Positions 1 to 9,580 are shown, counted from the stretch's first letter. The stretch: DNA of 64,000 nt from Mycolicibacterium iranicum (GCF_001650495.1 NZ_LWCS01000025.1:47288-111287); one strand, 5' to 3'. The notes: a model not told the origin generated them from the letters alone. Translations and numbers: made by a program.

Positions 1-915
1 CTCGGCCTCACCGCGACCGACGACGTCGACGCGCTGATCGACCTCAAGCCAGACGCGCTCGTGCACTACGGGCCCACTGCAGCGCACGCCGACGCCAACA
101 TCGGGCTTATCACCCGGTTCCTGCGGGCAGGGATCGATGTGTGCTCCACCGCGATGACGCCGTGGATCTGGCCCACGATGCATCTGAACCCGCCTGACTG
201 GATCGAACCCATCACCGTGGCTTGCGAACTGGGTGAGTCGTCGTGTTTCACCACGGGCATCGACCCCGGATTCGCCAACGACCTGTTCCCCATGACGCTC
301 ATGGGCCTGTGCTCCGAAGTTCGGAAGGTCCGCGCCTCCGAGTTGCTGGACTACACCAACTACGAGGGTGACTACGACCGCGAGATGGGCATCGGTAAGC
401 CCCCGGAGTTCCGGCCGATGCTGGAGAACTCCGACATCCTGGTATTCGCCTGGGGTGCAACGGTTCCGATGATTGCCCACGCCGCGGGCATCATGCTCGA
501 CGAGATCACCACCACCTGGGAGAAGTGGGTGACGCCCGACGAGCGCAAGACAGCCAAGGGCACCATCGCGCCGGGAAACGTCGCCGCGGTCCGGTTCACC
601 ATCAACGGGGTGTACCAAGGCGAGACGCGCATACAGCTCGAGCACGTCAACCGCATCGGCAACGACGCCGCACCGGACTGGCCGTCCGGCAACGAGAACG
701 ACGTGTACCGGGTCGACATCGAGGGCACGCCGAGCATCTTCCAGGAGACCGCGTTCCGGTTCACCGACGGTTCGGGACGTGACGCCGCAGCCGCGGGATG
801 CCTGGCCACCGGAATGCGCGCGCTCAACGCCGTGCCCGCCGTCAACGAACTGTCGCCGGGCTGGGTCACCGCGCTCGACCTGCCACTGATCCCCGGTGTC
901 GGGACGATCCGTTAG
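1..915 (+). CDS. NAD(P)-dependent amine dehydrogenase / dihydrodipicolinate reductase-like protein (5' end outside window)
   Basis: The frame is open from base 1 to a TAG at 913-915, so the start and the N-terminal Rossmann NAD(P)-binding part lie to the left of the window. About 304 residues are visible. The visible part begins in the end of the nucleotide-binding domain (DVDALIDLKPDALVHYGPT, followed by a VCSTAMTP segment), as in the mycobacterial dihydrodipicolinate reductase-like proteins often labelled NAD(P)H-dependent amine dehydrogenases. The C-terminal half is the mixed substrate domain of this family. The substrate is unknown; these proteins are not the lysine-pathway DapB. No partner gene is evident, since the next gene downstream is on the other strand. 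Family assignment is from pattern memory and is moderately secure. Confidence 0.75.
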   Translation, partial: LGLTATDDVDALIDLKPDALVHYGPTAAHADANIGLITRFLRAGIDVCSTAMTPWIWPTMHLNPPDWIEPITVACELGESSCFTTGIDPGFANDLFPMTLMGLCSEVRKVRASELLDYTNYEGDYDREMGIGKPPEFRPMLENSDILVFAWGATVPMIAHAAGIMLDEITTTWEKWVTPDERKTAKGTIAPGNVAAVRFTINGVYQGETRIQLEHVNRIGNDAAPDWPSGNENDVYRVDIEGTPSIFQETAFRFTDGSGRDAAAAGCLATGMRALNAVPAVNELSPGWVTALDLPLIPGVGTIR

Positions 916-929
916 GAGATCTCGTCGAG

Positions 930-1063
930 CCGGCGTCGACGACCGCTTCGCCCGCCTTCTCGTCGAGGGCGGCATACCGTGTCACGTCCTCGGCAAACTC
1001 CGGCGTCTGCGGATCGGCCGTCGCCGGATCCTCCTGCCAGTAGGGCAAAGCCAGGCAATTCAT
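930..1063 (-). pseudogene. Truncated YCII-related (DGPF-type) gene remnant
   Basis: On the minus strand an ATG at 1061-1063 is preceded by a good ribosome-binding site (AGGAAGG, about 6 bases upstream). It opens a peptide whose first 42 or so residues resemble the N-terminus of YCII-related proteins: an aromatic PYWQ stretch, then DPQTPEFAEDVTRYAALDEK and AGEAVV. Similarity then stops, and the frame runs on as unrelated sequence to a stop at 866, inside the end of the neighbouring plus-strand gene. Intact YCII proteins are roughly 95-130 residues, so more than half is missing. I infer a 3' deletion that joined the remnant to the neighbour's 3' end. A short expressed peptide is possible but unlikely. 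Confidence 0.55.
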
Positions 1064-1148
1064 CGCTCGATCCTTCCTGCAGTGCGTATGTTCGCCCCTC
1101 ACTGAGACGACGAACGGGCGCACCGGGATCTCTACACTCGACACCCGA

Positions 1149-2228
1149 TCACTTGGGACCTTTGGCCAGAACCACGAGGGCGAGCGGAATCTGCATCTGT
1201 TCGGGAGCAGCCGCCAGCCGTTCGGCGACGCCCGCTTCGAGCCGGTCCAGCAGCTCCGTGGCCCGAGAAGAGGCGTCGTCCTCAAGCGCGCTCAGCAGCG
1301 CCGGAAACACCGCGACCCGCGCAAAATCGGCCCACTTGCCCCCGAAAGCCTTTGCGTCACCGTCGATCCGGTATCGATTCCAGAAGCGGTCGTCGCCGTC
1401 GAACACCTCCACATGGTCGATGGTGAGTTGCTCGAATCGCCCGGACGGCGCGAATGGCGCCGCGAAGTCGGCAGCGCGGCGCCCGACGGTGGGAATGCAC
1501 ATGGCAGCCACCTCGCTGTCGGTGACCAGTCCGCAGCCCACGAGCTGGGCCAGTGTGTCCACGATCGCTGCCAGCAGGGGCCAGTAGCCGAACTCGCCGT
1601 CGTCGCTGATTGCCATCGTCATCACGACCAGCCGGCCGCCCGGGCACAACTCGCGACCGCGGAACGCAACGAACTCGTGCCAATCGTGCGCGGCCTGCTT
1701 CGCGAAGGCGGAGCGCACCTTCTCGTCGGAGCATTGGTTCACCTGGATGTGATCCTCGATGCCGCACGGGACCCGGCTGAGCCAGTGGATCGCCCACGAA
1801 CTCCACCCCAGGTTGACGCTGTTCGACGGCAGTATCTGAGAGTAGAAGGACCTACCGACGGCGGAGGCGTAAGTTGCCCGGTCCTTGCGTAGATAGGCGT
1901 CCGGGTCGTTCTCCAGATTGTTGAACATCTCGCAGAAATCGTTGTCCGGACGGTCGGTGTGTACCACCAGCACCGAATGCTCAGGACGTGTTCGCTTGCG
2001 TAGCACCGCTATTGCCGCGCCGATCGGTAGCAGCGAGTTCAACCCGTTGGACGCGCCGTAGTCGGCGATCACAATCGGCTGCGGCGGTTTCGGAATCGGC
2101 ACCTCGCCTGCGGCCTTCTCGAACACGGCGATGGCAGGTGCCAGCCCCGCGGCTTGCAGACGGCTGGCAGCGCTATAAGAGCCGCTGTCCGTGGGCTCCG
2201 GCCGCACGACGATGCTCGACTCAGCCAT
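1149..2228 (-). CDS. SABATH-family SAM-dependent carboxyl methyltransferase
   Basis: A 359-residue protein from the ATG at 2228; another ATG lies nine codons upstream. The N-terminal half has the fold seen in plant salicylate/jasmonate carboxyl methyltransferases and their mycobacterial relatives: ADYGASNGLNSLLPI as the SAM-binding loop near residues 55-70, a conserved aspartate in VVHTDRPDNDFCEMF, then SFYSQILPSNSVNLGWSSWAIHWLS, which is the typical SABATH Ser-Phe-Tyr and Trp-Leu-Ser block. The known reaction of the family is methyl transfer from SAM to a carboxylate, giving methyl esters; a mycobacterial member acts on fatty acids. The actual substrate here is not visible. It is transcribed alone and lies back to back with the SHOCT gene at 2294. 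Confidence 0.8.
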   Translation of the reverse strand: MAESSIVVRPEPTDSGSYSAASRLQAAGLAPAIAVFEKAAGEVPIPKPPQPIVIADYGASNGLNSLLPIGAAIAVLRKRTRPEHSVLVVHTDRPDNDFCEMFNNLENDPDAYLRKDRATYASAVGRSFYSQILPSNSVNLGWSSWAIHWLSRVPCGIEDHIQVNQCSDEKVRSAFAKQAAHDWHEFVAFRGRELCPGGRLVVMTMAISDDGEFGYWPLLAAIVDTLAQLVGCGLVTDSEVAAMCIPTVGRRAADFAAPFAPSGRFEQLTIDHVEVFDGDDRFWNRYRIDGDAKAFGGKWADFARVAVFPALLSALEDDASSRATELLDRLEAGVAERLAAAPEQMQIPLALVVLAKGPK

Positions 2229-2293
2229 CCCCCGACGGTAATACTCGTGCGGCAAACGCGCCGCCGAACGTGAGGCCGTGCCACACTTCGCGG

Positions 2294-3031
2294 ATGAAAG
2301 GACGTCTGGGGCCGAAGATCGCCGCGATCGTTGCCGTGTGCACGCTGGTCGTCGGGGGCGGCGGCCTGATCGTGTCGCTGTTGCTCGATGCGTTCGTGTT
2401 CGACAGGTTCGACGCCTACGGCGAAGTCCCGGTGCCCGGCTCGGGCAGCCTCCATCTACCCGCCGGCGAGGTCACGATCAACTTCCACACCGCGGTGACC
2501 GGTAGCTCCGGCGGTGGCTTCCCCGTGCCACCGCTGCGGATCAGTATGGCGGGACACCACCGCCTGCCCGATCCGGTCCTGACAGAGGTGATGGGTTCGG
2601 TGACGTCGGTGAACAACGATGTGCGCGTGCGGGTGTGGGTGGCCCAGATCGCCGAGGACGGCGTCTACGACATCAAGACCGGGGGTGAGGTCAACGGCTA
2701 TATCAACCCCCAGCTGGCGTTTGGTCGCGACAGTTCGCCAGGCTGGATGCCGTGGCTGTTCGGCGGGCTGCTCGCTGCGGGCCTCGTCGAACTCGGCGCC
2801 GCGGTGCTCTGGATGGTCCGCGCCAGGCAGGCACCACAGCCGGCCCGGGCCCCGATCAGTCTCGACGAGCCGTCGTGGCCGGGACCGATCCCTCCGCCGG
2901 TGCACACCTACCAGCCCACCGATCACGGGGCCCGGGTCGAGGAGCTCAAGACGCTGGCCGCCCTGCGCGATTCAGGCGCGCTGACCGAGGCCGAATTCCA
3001 GGCCGAGAAGCGGCGCGTCCTGGGCAGCTAG
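2294..3031 (+). CDS. SHOCT-domain membrane protein
   Basis: A 245-residue protein. The frame is open further upstream, but the ATG at 2294 is the first start that does not run into the divergent methyltransferase and it opens directly on a basic MKGRLGPK and a hydrophobic segment (residues 8-32). An extracytoplasmic beta-rich region (about 40-145) follows, then a second membrane segment (about 153-176), a proline-rich linker, and a C-terminal SHOCT module (about 214-243, VEELKTLAALRDSGALTEAE then FQAEK). SHOCT is a short oligomerisation motif common in actinobacterial envelope proteins. Function is unknown. No clear ribosome-binding site precedes the start. Confidence 0.75.
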   Translation: MKGRLGPKIAAIVAVCTLVVGGGGLIVSLLLDAFVFDRFDAYGEVPVPGSGSLHLPAGEVTINFHTAVTGSSGGGFPVPPLRISMAGHHRLPDPVLTEVMGSVTSVNNDVRVRVWVAQIAEDGVYDIKTGGEVNGYINPQLAFGRDSSPGWMPWLFGGLLAAGLVELGAAVLWMVRARQAPQPARAPISLDEPSWPGPIPPPVHTYQPTDHGARVEELKTLAALRDSGALTEAEFQAEKRRVLGS

Positions 3032-3038
3032 TGCTACT

Positions 3039-3101
3039 GGCTCAGCTGCCTGTGTTCGATTGGCAGCTCAGCTGCCGTGTCCGATTGGCAGCTCAGCTGC
3101 C
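3039..3101. repeat. 25-bp tandem repeat copying the 3' end of the MBL hydrolase gene
   Basis: The unit (GGCAGCTCAGCTGCC plus about ten bases ending in CGATT) occurs as a degenerate copy at 3039-3061, a full copy at 3062-3086 and a partial copy at 3087-3101. The last copy holds the final codons and the stop (3093-3095) of the minus-strand hydrolase. Each unit contains a short inverted repeat, GGCAG and CTGCC around five bases, so the array could also fold as small hairpins between the two convergent genes. Confidence 0.8.
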
Positions 3102-3716
3102 GCGGGCGACCCATTCGTCGTAGTGCACGATCTCCTCGCCGACGGTCGTCGTATCACCGTGCCCGGTGTAGACGACGGTCTCGCCGGGCAGGGTGCCGAG
3201 ACGTCCCGAGATGGACTCGAGAATGGTCGGGAAATCCGAGAACGATCGTCCTGTCGCGCCCGGCCCGCCCTGGAACAGCGTGTCGCCGCTGAACACCGCC
3301 TTGAGCTCCGGTGCGTACCAGCACACCGAGCCGGGGGAGTGACCCGGTGTGTGCAACCCGCGCAATTCGGTGCCGGCGACGCGCAACGTCTCGCCGTCGT
3401 TCACGGTGCGGAAATCGCTGTCGGGGTGGGTCATTCGCCACAGAACTTCATCGGCCGGGTGCAGGAGCACCGGAGCGTCGAGGGCCTGTCCGAGTTGCGG
3501 CGCGACCGTCACGTGGTCGTTGTGGCCATGAGTGCACACAACGGCGATCACGTGCCGGCCGCCGACGGCTTCGACGATCGGGTCGGCGGTGTGGGCCGCG
3601 TCGAAGACCACCACTTCCCTGTCGTCACCGACGAGCCAAATGTTGTTGTCGACGTCCCAGCTGCCACCGTCGAGTTCGAAGGTGCCGCTGGTGACAAGAC
3701 GCTGGATGCTGCTCAT
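3093..3716 (-). CDS. MBL-fold metallohydrolase (Rv2260-like)
   Basis: A 207-residue glyoxalase-II-like metallo-beta-lactamase fold. The metal motif THGHNDH is at residues 62-68, further ligands are in HTPGHSPGS (about 122-130) and FSGD (142-145), and the last histidine is in YTGHGD (183-188). It starts 31 bases after the stop of mscR on the same strand, so the two are probably co-transcribed, as Rv2259-Rv2260 are in M. tuberculosis. The context suggests hydrolysis of a mycothiol thioester or a related adduct (for example S-formylmycothiol), but that is inference. Its stop codon lies in a tandem repeat. Confidence 0.85.
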   Translation of the reverse strand: MSSIQRLVTSGTFELDGGSWDVDNNIWLVGDDREVVVFDAAHTADPIVEAVGGRHVIAVVCTHGHNDHVTVAPQLGQALDAPVLLHPADEVLWRMTHPDSDFRTVNDGETLRVAGTELRGLHTPGHSPGSVCWYAPELKAVFSGDTLFQGGPGATGRSFSDFPTILESISGRLGTLPGETVVYTGHGDTTTVGEEIVHYDEWVARGS

Positions 3717-3747
3717 CGGAACTCTCCGTTCTTGGTGCGAGCGGCCA

Positions 3748-4833
3748 TCACAGGACCACCACCGAGCGCAGTACCTCGCCGGCGTGCATCTTGTGGAAAG
3801 CGTCTTCGATCTGGTCGAGCCCGATGCGTTCGGAGACGAACTTGTCCAGCGGGAAGCGGTCCTGCAGGTACAGCGAGATGAGAGTGGGGAAGTCTCGTTC
3901 GGGAAGACAGTCGCCGTACCATGAGGACTTCAAAGACCCACCGCGGCTGAAGAAGTCGATTAACGGCATCTCCAACTTCATGTCAGGCGTCGGCACGCCG
4001 ACCAGAACGACGGTCCCGGCGAGATCGCGCGCATAGAACGCCTGCTTCCAGGTCTCGGGGCGGCCGACGGCGTCGATCACGACATCGGCACCGTTGCCGT
4101 CGGTGAGATCCTGAATCGTTTCCACCGGATCGAGTTCTTTGGCGTTGATGGTGTGGGTAGCCCCGAATTCGCGCGCCCAGTCGAGCTTGCGGTTGTCGGT
4201 ATCGACGGCGATGATCCGCTTGGCGCCGACGAGTCGCGCACCGGCGATTGCCGCGTCACCCACACCGCCGCAACCGATCACGGCGACGGTGTCGTCGCGG
4301 TTGACCGCGCCGGTGTTGATCGCCGCGCCCAGACCGGCCATCACGCCGCAGCCGAGCAGCCCCGCCGCGGCGGGGTCGGCTGCTGGGTCGACCTTGGTGC
4401 ACTGGCCTTCGTGGACCAGCGTCTTGTCGGCGAAGGCGCCGATGCCCAAAGCCGGGGTCAGCTCGGTGCCGTCGGTCAGGGTCATCTTCTGGGCGGCGTT
4501 GAAGGTGTCGAAGCACAAGTGCGGGCGGCCGCGTTTGCAGGCGCGGCACCGGCCACACACCGCACGCCAATTCAGGATCACAAAGTCGCCGGGCGCCACG
4601 TTGGTGACGCCCTGACCGACGGACTCCACCAGTCCCGCGGCCTCGTGTCCCAGCAGGAACGGGAACTCGTCGTTGATCCCGCCTTCTCGGTAGGTCAGAT
4701 CGGTGTGGCATACGCCGCAGGCCTGGATGTCGACGACGACCTCGCCAGGGCCGGGATCGGGGATGACAATGTCGACCACTTCGACCGGTTGAGCCTTCGA
4801 ACGTGAAATCACACCGCGCACCGTCTGAGTCAT
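3748..4833 (-). CDS. mscR: S-nitrosomycothiol reductase / mycothiol-dependent formaldehyde dehydrogenase
   Basis: A 361-residue zinc-dependent medium-chain alcohol dehydrogenase. Catalytic zinc ligands are in ACGVCHTD (Cys39 or Cys42) and GHEAAG (His63). The structural zinc is held by Cys93, Cys96, Cys99 and Cys107, and the NAD loop is GCGGVGD at about 188-194. Length and motifs match mycobacterial MscR (Rv2259), which reduces S-nitrosomycothiol and oxidises the formaldehyde-mycothiol adduct with NAD. The MBL hydrolase follows after 31 bases. It is divergent from the LuxR regulator at 4979 across 145 bp, which could hold promoters for both; no clear operator was seen. Confidence 0.9.
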   Translation of the reverse strand: MTQTVRGVISRSKAQPVEVVDIVIPDPGPGEVVVDIQACGVCHTDLTYREGGINDEFPFLLGHEAAGLVESVGQGVTNVAPGDFVILNWRAVCGRCRACKRGRPHLCFDTFNAAQKMTLTDGTELTPALGIGAFADKTLVHEGQCTKVDPAADPAAAGLLGCGVMAGLGAAINTGAVNRDDTVAVIGCGGVGDAAIAGARLVGAKRIIAVDTDNRKLDWAREFGATHTINAKELDPVETIQDLTDGNGADVVIDAVGRPETWKQAFYARDLAGTVVLVGVPTPDMKLEMPLIDFFSRGGSLKSSWYGDCLPERDFPTLISLYLQDRFPLDKFVSERIGLDQIEDAFHKMHAGEVLRSVVVL

Positions 4834-4978
4834 GCTTGAACCCTAATAGGTCCACCGCGAATTGAAACAGTGTCCAAACTCATGTCCATGCAACGGCGGT
4901 GCGGAGCTCGCCCGTAGTTGATCGCTCGCCCTGAACGAGCGGTCAGAGTGGCCCGCAGAGCGCTACCGTAGACCAACG

Positions 4979-6598
4979 ATGTTGACCGACACCCAGACCG
5001 ATCTGCTTTCCGCCGCGCGTGCCGCGCACCGGCGGTTGGACTGGCGCGCCAGCTACGAAGCCTTCGATCTCGCGAGCCGATACGCAGCGCTGCGGACCGA
5101 CGATCTCGAAGCGTTCGCCTTCGCAGCCTGGCGGCTCGGCCACGTCAAGGAGGCCAGTCGGGCGGCCGAGCGGGTGTTCGCCGACCTCACACGAACCGAT
5201 CCGGTGGCGGCCGCCATGAAGGCGAACGAGCTCGCGCTGGCGTGGCTCGTCCGTGGCGACGTCAACATCGGGCAGGGCTGGATGAACCGGGCCCGCAGAC
5301 TCCTCGCCTTTGCCGAAGAGAGCCCGGCCCACGGCTATCTCATCTATCTCGACGCGGTGGTCGCCGTCGTCGCTCAAGATCTCGACACCCTGAAGGGCCA
5401 CGTCCGGGCACTGCGAGAGATCGCTGTGCGCCTGGAGGTGCCTGCGTTGACCGCGCTGGGGCTCATCGCCGCGGGCCTCGAGGCGATCCTGGACAAGCGC
5501 ACGGCCGACGGCTATGCGCTGATCGACGAGGCGATCCTGTCCCTGGTCGGCGACCAGGTGCCGATCGAATGGGCCGGCGACATCTACTGCGTCGTCTTGC
5601 ACCACACCCACAAGCTCGCCGACCTGCCGCGAATGCGGTCCTGGACGCAGTCCATGGAGCAGTGGTGCGGGCTGTCGGGCTCGGTGCCCTATGGCGGGGT
5701 GTGTGACGTGCATCGGCTCCAGGTACAGGTCGCCACCGATGATTACCGAGTCCTGCAGGATCGTCTTGAGCTGGCCAGCCGCGCCCTATCGGAGGTGAAC
5801 GGATGGGCCGCCGCAGAGGGGTACTACCAGCTCGGTGAGGTTCGACGTCTGATGGGCGATTTTGACGGCGCGGCAATAGCTTTCGAACAGGCCAGAGCCC
5901 TCGGTATGGATCCGCAGCCAGGTGCGGCACTGCTGGCGTGCCGACGCGGTGACTCGGCAGGAGCGTGGATGGCGATCCGGGTGGCGCTGTCCGGTGGTGA
6001 CAGGCTTGCGCGAGTTCGCCTGCTCCGGGCAGCTGTGGAGATCGCCCTGGGTCGCGACGCCCTTGACGAAGCCGAAAGATACTGCTCTGAACTGGAAGAC
6101 GAGGCACAGGCATTCGGCACCCCCGGCTTTCTGGCCTGGGCGGCACACGCCCGCGGAGCTGTGGAGGTGCGCCGCGGTCACTTCGACGCCGCGATCACCG
6201 CGCTGCAGGAAGCACTGCGCGAGTACCGGATCCAGCAATCCCGATACGAGACCGCCGAGGTCTACGAATGGCTGTCGTTGGCGAGGCGCGGGACCGGTGA
6301 CCAGGAGGCCGCCGCGGCTGACGCCGCGACTGCGGACGCGATCTACACCCAACTCGGTGTCGAGCCCGCCGGAATCTGTGGCACGCCAACACCTGGTGGC
6401 TTGACCCGACGCGAACTCGAGGTGCTGTCGCGCATTGCAGGCGGCGCCACCAACCGGCAAGTCGCCCAGCAGCTACACCTGTCGGACAAAACCGTAGGAC
6501 GACATCTGGCCAACATCTACGCCAAACTCGGGGTGTCGACCCGCACCGCGGCCGCGAGCTGGGCGCACCAGCACGGCGTACTCGCCGACCAGGCCTGA
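4979..6598 (+). CDS. TPR-containing LuxR-family transcriptional regulator
   Basis: A 539-residue protein. Most of the chain is alanine-rich helical repeat of tetratricopeptide type; for example, residues 20-70, 270-310 and 370-430 show paired-helix units. There is no N-terminal Walker ATPase, so it is shorter than classical LAL regulators. The last 65 residues or so are a LuxR/FixJ helix-turn-helix: [18 protein letters not shown], then [20 protein letters not shown] and IYAKLGV. No receiver domain is present. It is co-oriented with the methyltransferase that starts 86 bases downstream and could control it. Signal and targets are unknown. Confidence 0.8.
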   Translation: MLTDTQTDLLSAARAAHRRLDWRASYEAFDLASRYAALRTDDLEAFAFAAWRLGHVKEASRAAERVFADLTRTDPVAAAMKANELALAWLVRGDVNIGQGWMNRARRLLAFAEESPAHGYLIYLDAVVAVVAQDLDTLKGHVRALREIAVRLEVPALTALGLIAAGLEAILDKRTADGYALIDEAILSLVGDQVPIEWAGDIYCVVLHHTHKLADLPRMRSWTQSMEQWCGLSGSVPYGGVCDVHRLQVQVATDDYRVLQDRLELASRALSEVNGWAAAEGYYQLGEVRRLMGDFDGAAIAFEQARALGMDPQPGAALLACRRGDSAGAWMAIRVALSGGDRLARVRLLRAAVEIALGRDALDEAERYCSELEDEAQAFGTPGFLAWAAHARGAVEVRRGHFDAAITALQEALREYRIQQSRYETAEVYEWLSLARRGTGDQEAAAADAATADAIYTQLGVEPAGICGTPTPGGLTRRELEVLSRIAGGATNRQVAQQLHLSDKTVGRHLANIYAKLGVSTRTAAASWAHQHGVLADQA

Positions 6599-6684
6599 TC
6601 TGCATCATTTGCACCATCCGCCGAGCAGAAATTCCATCGATCATCCGATGTGCTCGAACCGGGTTGTCCCTTAACGTCATCGCC

Positions 6685-7767
6685 ATGACAACTGTGAACG
6701 ACAACCCGGTGCTGACCGCCGAGTCCACCGAGGAATTCGCGCAACGTCTCGTCGGAACCATCGACGCCGCCAGCGTCGCGCTGTTGCTGTCGATCGGCCA
6801 TCAGACCGCCCTGTTCGACACCATGGCCACGCTGCCTCCCGCCACCAGCACACAGATCGCCGACGCGGCGGGCCTCAACGAACGCTACGTACGGGAGTGG
6901 CTCGGCGGCATGGTTGCCGGGCGCATCGTCGATTACGACGCTGCAACGCAGGCATATTCGCTTGCACCTGGGCGTGCGGCCGTGCTGACCAGGGCGGCGG
7001 GCCCGGACAACCTGGCCCGCATCGCCCAGTTCATCCCGCTGCTCGGTGAAGTCGAGCAGAAGATCGTCGAATGCTTCCGCGGCGGCGGAGGCCTCTCTTA
7101 CGCCGAGTATCCGCGATTCCACACGCTGATGGCCGAGCAGAGCGGTGAGGTCTTCGACGCCGCCCTGGTCGCCGGAATTATCCCGATGGTCGACGGCCTC
7201 CCCGAACGGCTGCAGGAAGGGGTCGACGTCGCGGATTTCGGTTGCGGTAGTGGACATGCCGTCAACGTGATGGCGCAAGCGTTCCCGGCCAGTCGGTTCG
7301 TCGGCATCGATTTCTCCGACGAGGGGCTCGGTGCCGGTGTCCGCGAAGCCGGACAGCTCGGGCTGGGCAACGCGACCTTCCAGGCAGCCGACGTCGCCAC
7401 CTATGGCGAAGTCGAGGTTTTCGATGTCGTCACCGCTTTCGACGCCATCCACGACCAGGCTCATCCCGGCCGTGTGCTGCAGAACATCTATCGGGCATTG
7501 CGCCCCGGCGGCACGTTCCTGATGGTCGACATCAAATCGTCGAGCCGCGTCGAGGAGAACGTCGGCGTGCCGCTGGCCACTTACCTCTACACCGTGTCGA
7601 CGATGCATTGCATGAGCGTCTCGCTGGGCCTCGACGGTGACGGGCTGGGGACATGCTGGGGGCGCGAGCTCGCCTTGTCGATGCTCACGGAAGCGGGATT
7701 CCGTGACGTACAGGTGCGCGAGATCGATTCCGATCCGATCAACCTCTACTACATCGCACGCAAGTAG
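6685..7767 (+). CDS. Class I SAM-dependent methyltransferase with N-terminal winged helix (Rv2258c-like)
   Basis: A 360-residue protein from the ATG at 6685; a TTG seven codons upstream is a less likely start. Residues 15-90 form a winged-helix/dimerisation domain typical of O-methyltransferases ([20 protein letters not shown]). SAM motif I is [13 protein letters not shown] at about 181-193, and FVGIDFSD and [14 protein letters not shown] supply motifs II and IV. It matches the M. tuberculosis Rv2258c family, where the N-terminal domain covers the active site. The substrate is unknown. No Shine-Dalgarno sequence precedes the start. Confidence 0.85.
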   Translation: MTTVNDNPVLTAESTEEFAQRLVGTIDAASVALLLSIGHQTALFDTMATLPPATSTQIADAAGLNERYVREWLGGMVAGRIVDYDAATQAYSLAPGRAAVLTRAAGPDNLARIAQFIPLLGEVEQKIVECFRGGGGLSYAEYPRFHTLMAEQSGEVFDAALVAGIIPMVDGLPERLQEGVDVADFGCGSGHAVNVMAQAFPASRFVGIDFSDEGLGAGVREAGQLGLGNATFQAADVATYGEVEVFDVVTAFDAIHDQAHPGRVLQNIYRALRPGGTFLMVDIKSSSRVEENVGVPLATYLYTVSTMHCMSVSLGLDGDGLGTCWGRELALSMLTEAGFRDVQVREIDSDPINLYYIARK

Positions 7768-7801
7768 GGTCTGCGCGGTGAGCGCTTGCCGGCAGAGCAG
7801 A

Positions 7802-8635
7802 ATGCAGGCGGTGAGCGCTCTCGACGTCCTCGACGACTGGCCGGTCCCCACGTCCGCTGCTGCGGTGGTGGGGAGGTCAGGCGTTCTGGCCGGACACGGC
7901 GACACCGGGCGGCGCTTCCCGTTGGCATCGGTGACCAAGCCGCTCGTGGCGCGGGCCGCGCAGGTGGCCGTCGAGGAGGGCGCCGTCGAACTCGACACCG
8001 ACGCCGGCCCGCCGGGCGCGACGGTACGGCATCTCCTCGCCCACACCGCGGGCTACGAGATGACGTCGTCGAAAGTCATCGCGACGCCGGGCTCACGGCG
8101 TATCTACTCCAACTACGGGTTCACCGCGCTCGCTGAGGCGATCGAGGCAAGCTCCTCGATCGCGTTCGACACGTACCTCACCGAGTCGGTGTTCGAGCCG
8201 CTCGGCATGACCGACACGAATCTCGACGGGGGCAACGACGCCGCCGGGTACGGCGTGACGTCGACCGTCGACGATCTGGTCGCGTTCGCAGGGGACCTGC
8301 TTGCGCCGGTGACGGTGTCCCAGCGGATGCACGCCGACGCAACGAGCGTTCAATTCCCTGGCCTCGACGGTGTCCTGCCCGGCTTCGGCGTCCAGCGTCC
8401 CAACGACTGGGGGCTCGGTTTCGAGATCCGCGGCAACAAGTCTCCGCACTGGACGGGCGCGTCCAATTCGCCTCACACGTTCGGCCATTTCGGCCAGTCC
8501 GGGACTTTTCTGTGGGTTGATCCCGCCGCCGCGCTAGCGCTGGTCGTGCTGACCGACCGCAAATTCGGCGAATGGGCGCATTCGGTGATGCCCGCACTGT
8601 CTGATGAAGTCCTAAGAGAGTTCGGGACGGACTAG
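7802..8635 (+). CDS. Serine hydrolase, beta-lactamase/esterase family (Rv2257c-like)
   Basis: About 277 residues from the ATG at 7802; GTG codons at 7778 and 7811 are equally possible starts, and no strong ribosome-binding site separates them. Class C beta-lactamase/EstB-like motifs are present: FPLASVTKP with the nucleophile in SxxK (SVTK), IYSNYGF as the YxN motif, and FGHFGQSGTFLW in place of the KTG-type motif. There is no signal peptide, so it is probably a cytoplasmic esterase or peptidase rather than a resistance enzyme. The start follows the methyltransferase stop closely, suggesting co-transcription. Confidence 0.8.
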   Translation: MQAVSALDVLDDWPVPTSAAAVVGRSGVLAGHGDTGRRFPLASVTKPLVARAAQVAVEEGAVELDTDAGPPGATVRHLLAHTAGYEMTSSKVIATPGSRRIYSNYGFTALAEAIEASSSIAFDTYLTESVFEPLGMTDTNLDGGNDAAGYGVTSTVDDLVAFAGDLLAPVTVSQRMHADATSVQFPGLDGVLPGFGVQRPNDWGLGFEIRGNKSPHWTGASNSPHTFGHFGQSGTFLWVDPAAALALVVLTDRKFGEWAHSVMPALSDEVLREFGTD

Positions 8636-8773
8636 CGCAACACACGTCTCACAAGGCACAATAGACCCGCAAGTCACAAAACCTAATAGGCGCGCTTCAG
8701 CTGCATCATCTGCTGCTCGGAAACCACCAGGTCGTTGGGGAAGACGTCCCTCGTGGAACCGAAGGAGTAGAGG

Positions 8774-9286
8774 ATGCGTGCAGCGAACCAATTCGCCGAC
8801 GCGACGACCGGCGTGGTGTACGTCCACGCCTCACCCGCGGCGGTGTGCCCGCATGTGGAGTGGGCTCTGTCGTCGACCCTCAACTCGAGGGCGAATCTGA
8901 AGTGGACCCCGCAGCCCGCCATGCCCGGTCAACTGCGCGCGGTCACCAACTGGGTCGGACCTGTCGGCACCGGAGGCCAGCTGGCAAACGCACTGCGGTC
9001 GTGGTCGGTGCTGCGTTTCGAGGTGACCGAGGACCCCAGCAGCGGCGTCGACGGGCACCGTTGGTGCCACACCCCGCAACTCGGTTTGTGGAGCGGCGCG
9101 ATGAGCGCCAATGGCGACGTGATGGTCGGCGAGATGCGACTGCGAGCACTGATGGCCGGCGGGGCGGACATGCTCGCCTCCGAGCTGGATTCCGTCCTCG
9201 GGACTGCATGGGACGAGGCTCTTGAGGCCTACCGTGACGGCGGCGAGGGCGCCGAGGTGAGCTGGCTGAGCAGGGGAGTCGGCTAG
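8774..9286 (+). CDS. Conserved mycobacterial protein of unknown function (Rv2256c-like)
   Basis: A 170-residue protein with a strong ribosome-binding site (AAGGAG at 8763-8768) upstream of the ATG. The sequence looks like a soluble alpha/beta protein without membrane segments. It has a possible sterol-carrier or SRPBCC-like look (HASPAAVCPHVEWALSS) but no motif I can name with confidence. Position and length fit Rv2256c. Its TAG overlaps the stop of the convergent DUF1905 gene in a shared CTAG. The 138 bp before it hold no gene that I can support. Confidence 0.65.
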   Translation: MRAANQFADATTGVVYVHASPAAVCPHVEWALSSTLNSRANLKWTPQPAMPGQLRAVTNWVGPVGTGGQLANALRSWSVLRFEVTEDPSSGVDGHRWCHTPQLGLWSGAMSANGDVMVGEMRLRALMAGGADMLASELDSVLGTAWDEALEAYRDGGEGAEVSWLSRGVG

Positions 9287-9570
9287 CGGCCGACCGATAG
9301 GTGAATGAGGACGACGTCGCCTTCCTCGAGGCTCTCCGGCCGGCGCAGCGCCAGCTTCAGCGGCACGAGATAGACGTCCTCGCGGGGTATCAGTGACGTC
9401 GTGACCTGCGTCTGGCCGATGCGAACCGTCGCCGGGATGACGCCCCAGCCGTAGGTCAGCTGCGAGGCATTGGCGTGCAGAAAGGCGTCTACCTCATCGG
9501 GGGTCTCGACGAAGAAGTACGGCGCGGGTCCGCGCCACTGGAACACCTCCGCCTCGAACGCCCAGTCCAT
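9283..9570 (-). CDS. DUF1905 family protein
   Basis: A small 95-residue protein. It has the pattern of DUF1905: an N-terminal FEAEVFQWRGPAPYFFVETP strand pair, a central VRIGQTQVTTSLIP strand, and the C-terminal KLALRRPESLEEGDVVLIHL, which resembles the AbrB/DUF1905 beta-barrel consensus. No enzymatic role is established for the family. It overlaps the preceding plus-strand gene tail-to-tail by four bases (CTAG at 9283-9286). It starts 10 bp from the stop of dagK, on the same strand and downstream of it, so it may be the last gene of the flavoprotein-dagK transcript. Confidence 0.75.
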   Translation of the reverse strand: MDWAFEAEVFQWRGPAPYFFVETPDEVDAFLHANASQLTYGWGVIPATVRIGQTQVTTSLIPREDVYLVPLKLALRRPESLEEGDVVLIHLSVGR

Positions 9571-9580
9571 TCCCGGAAGG

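Noticed and set aside
8683..8775. Minus-strand peptide ending F-P-N-D-L-V-V-S-E-Q-Q-M-M-Q-L-K-R-A-Y, which looks like a real protein C-terminus
   Set aside because: It is only about 30 residues and runs into the opposite-strand gene at 8774, which has a strong ribosome-binding site. It could be a remnant gene end, but I cannot name a family.
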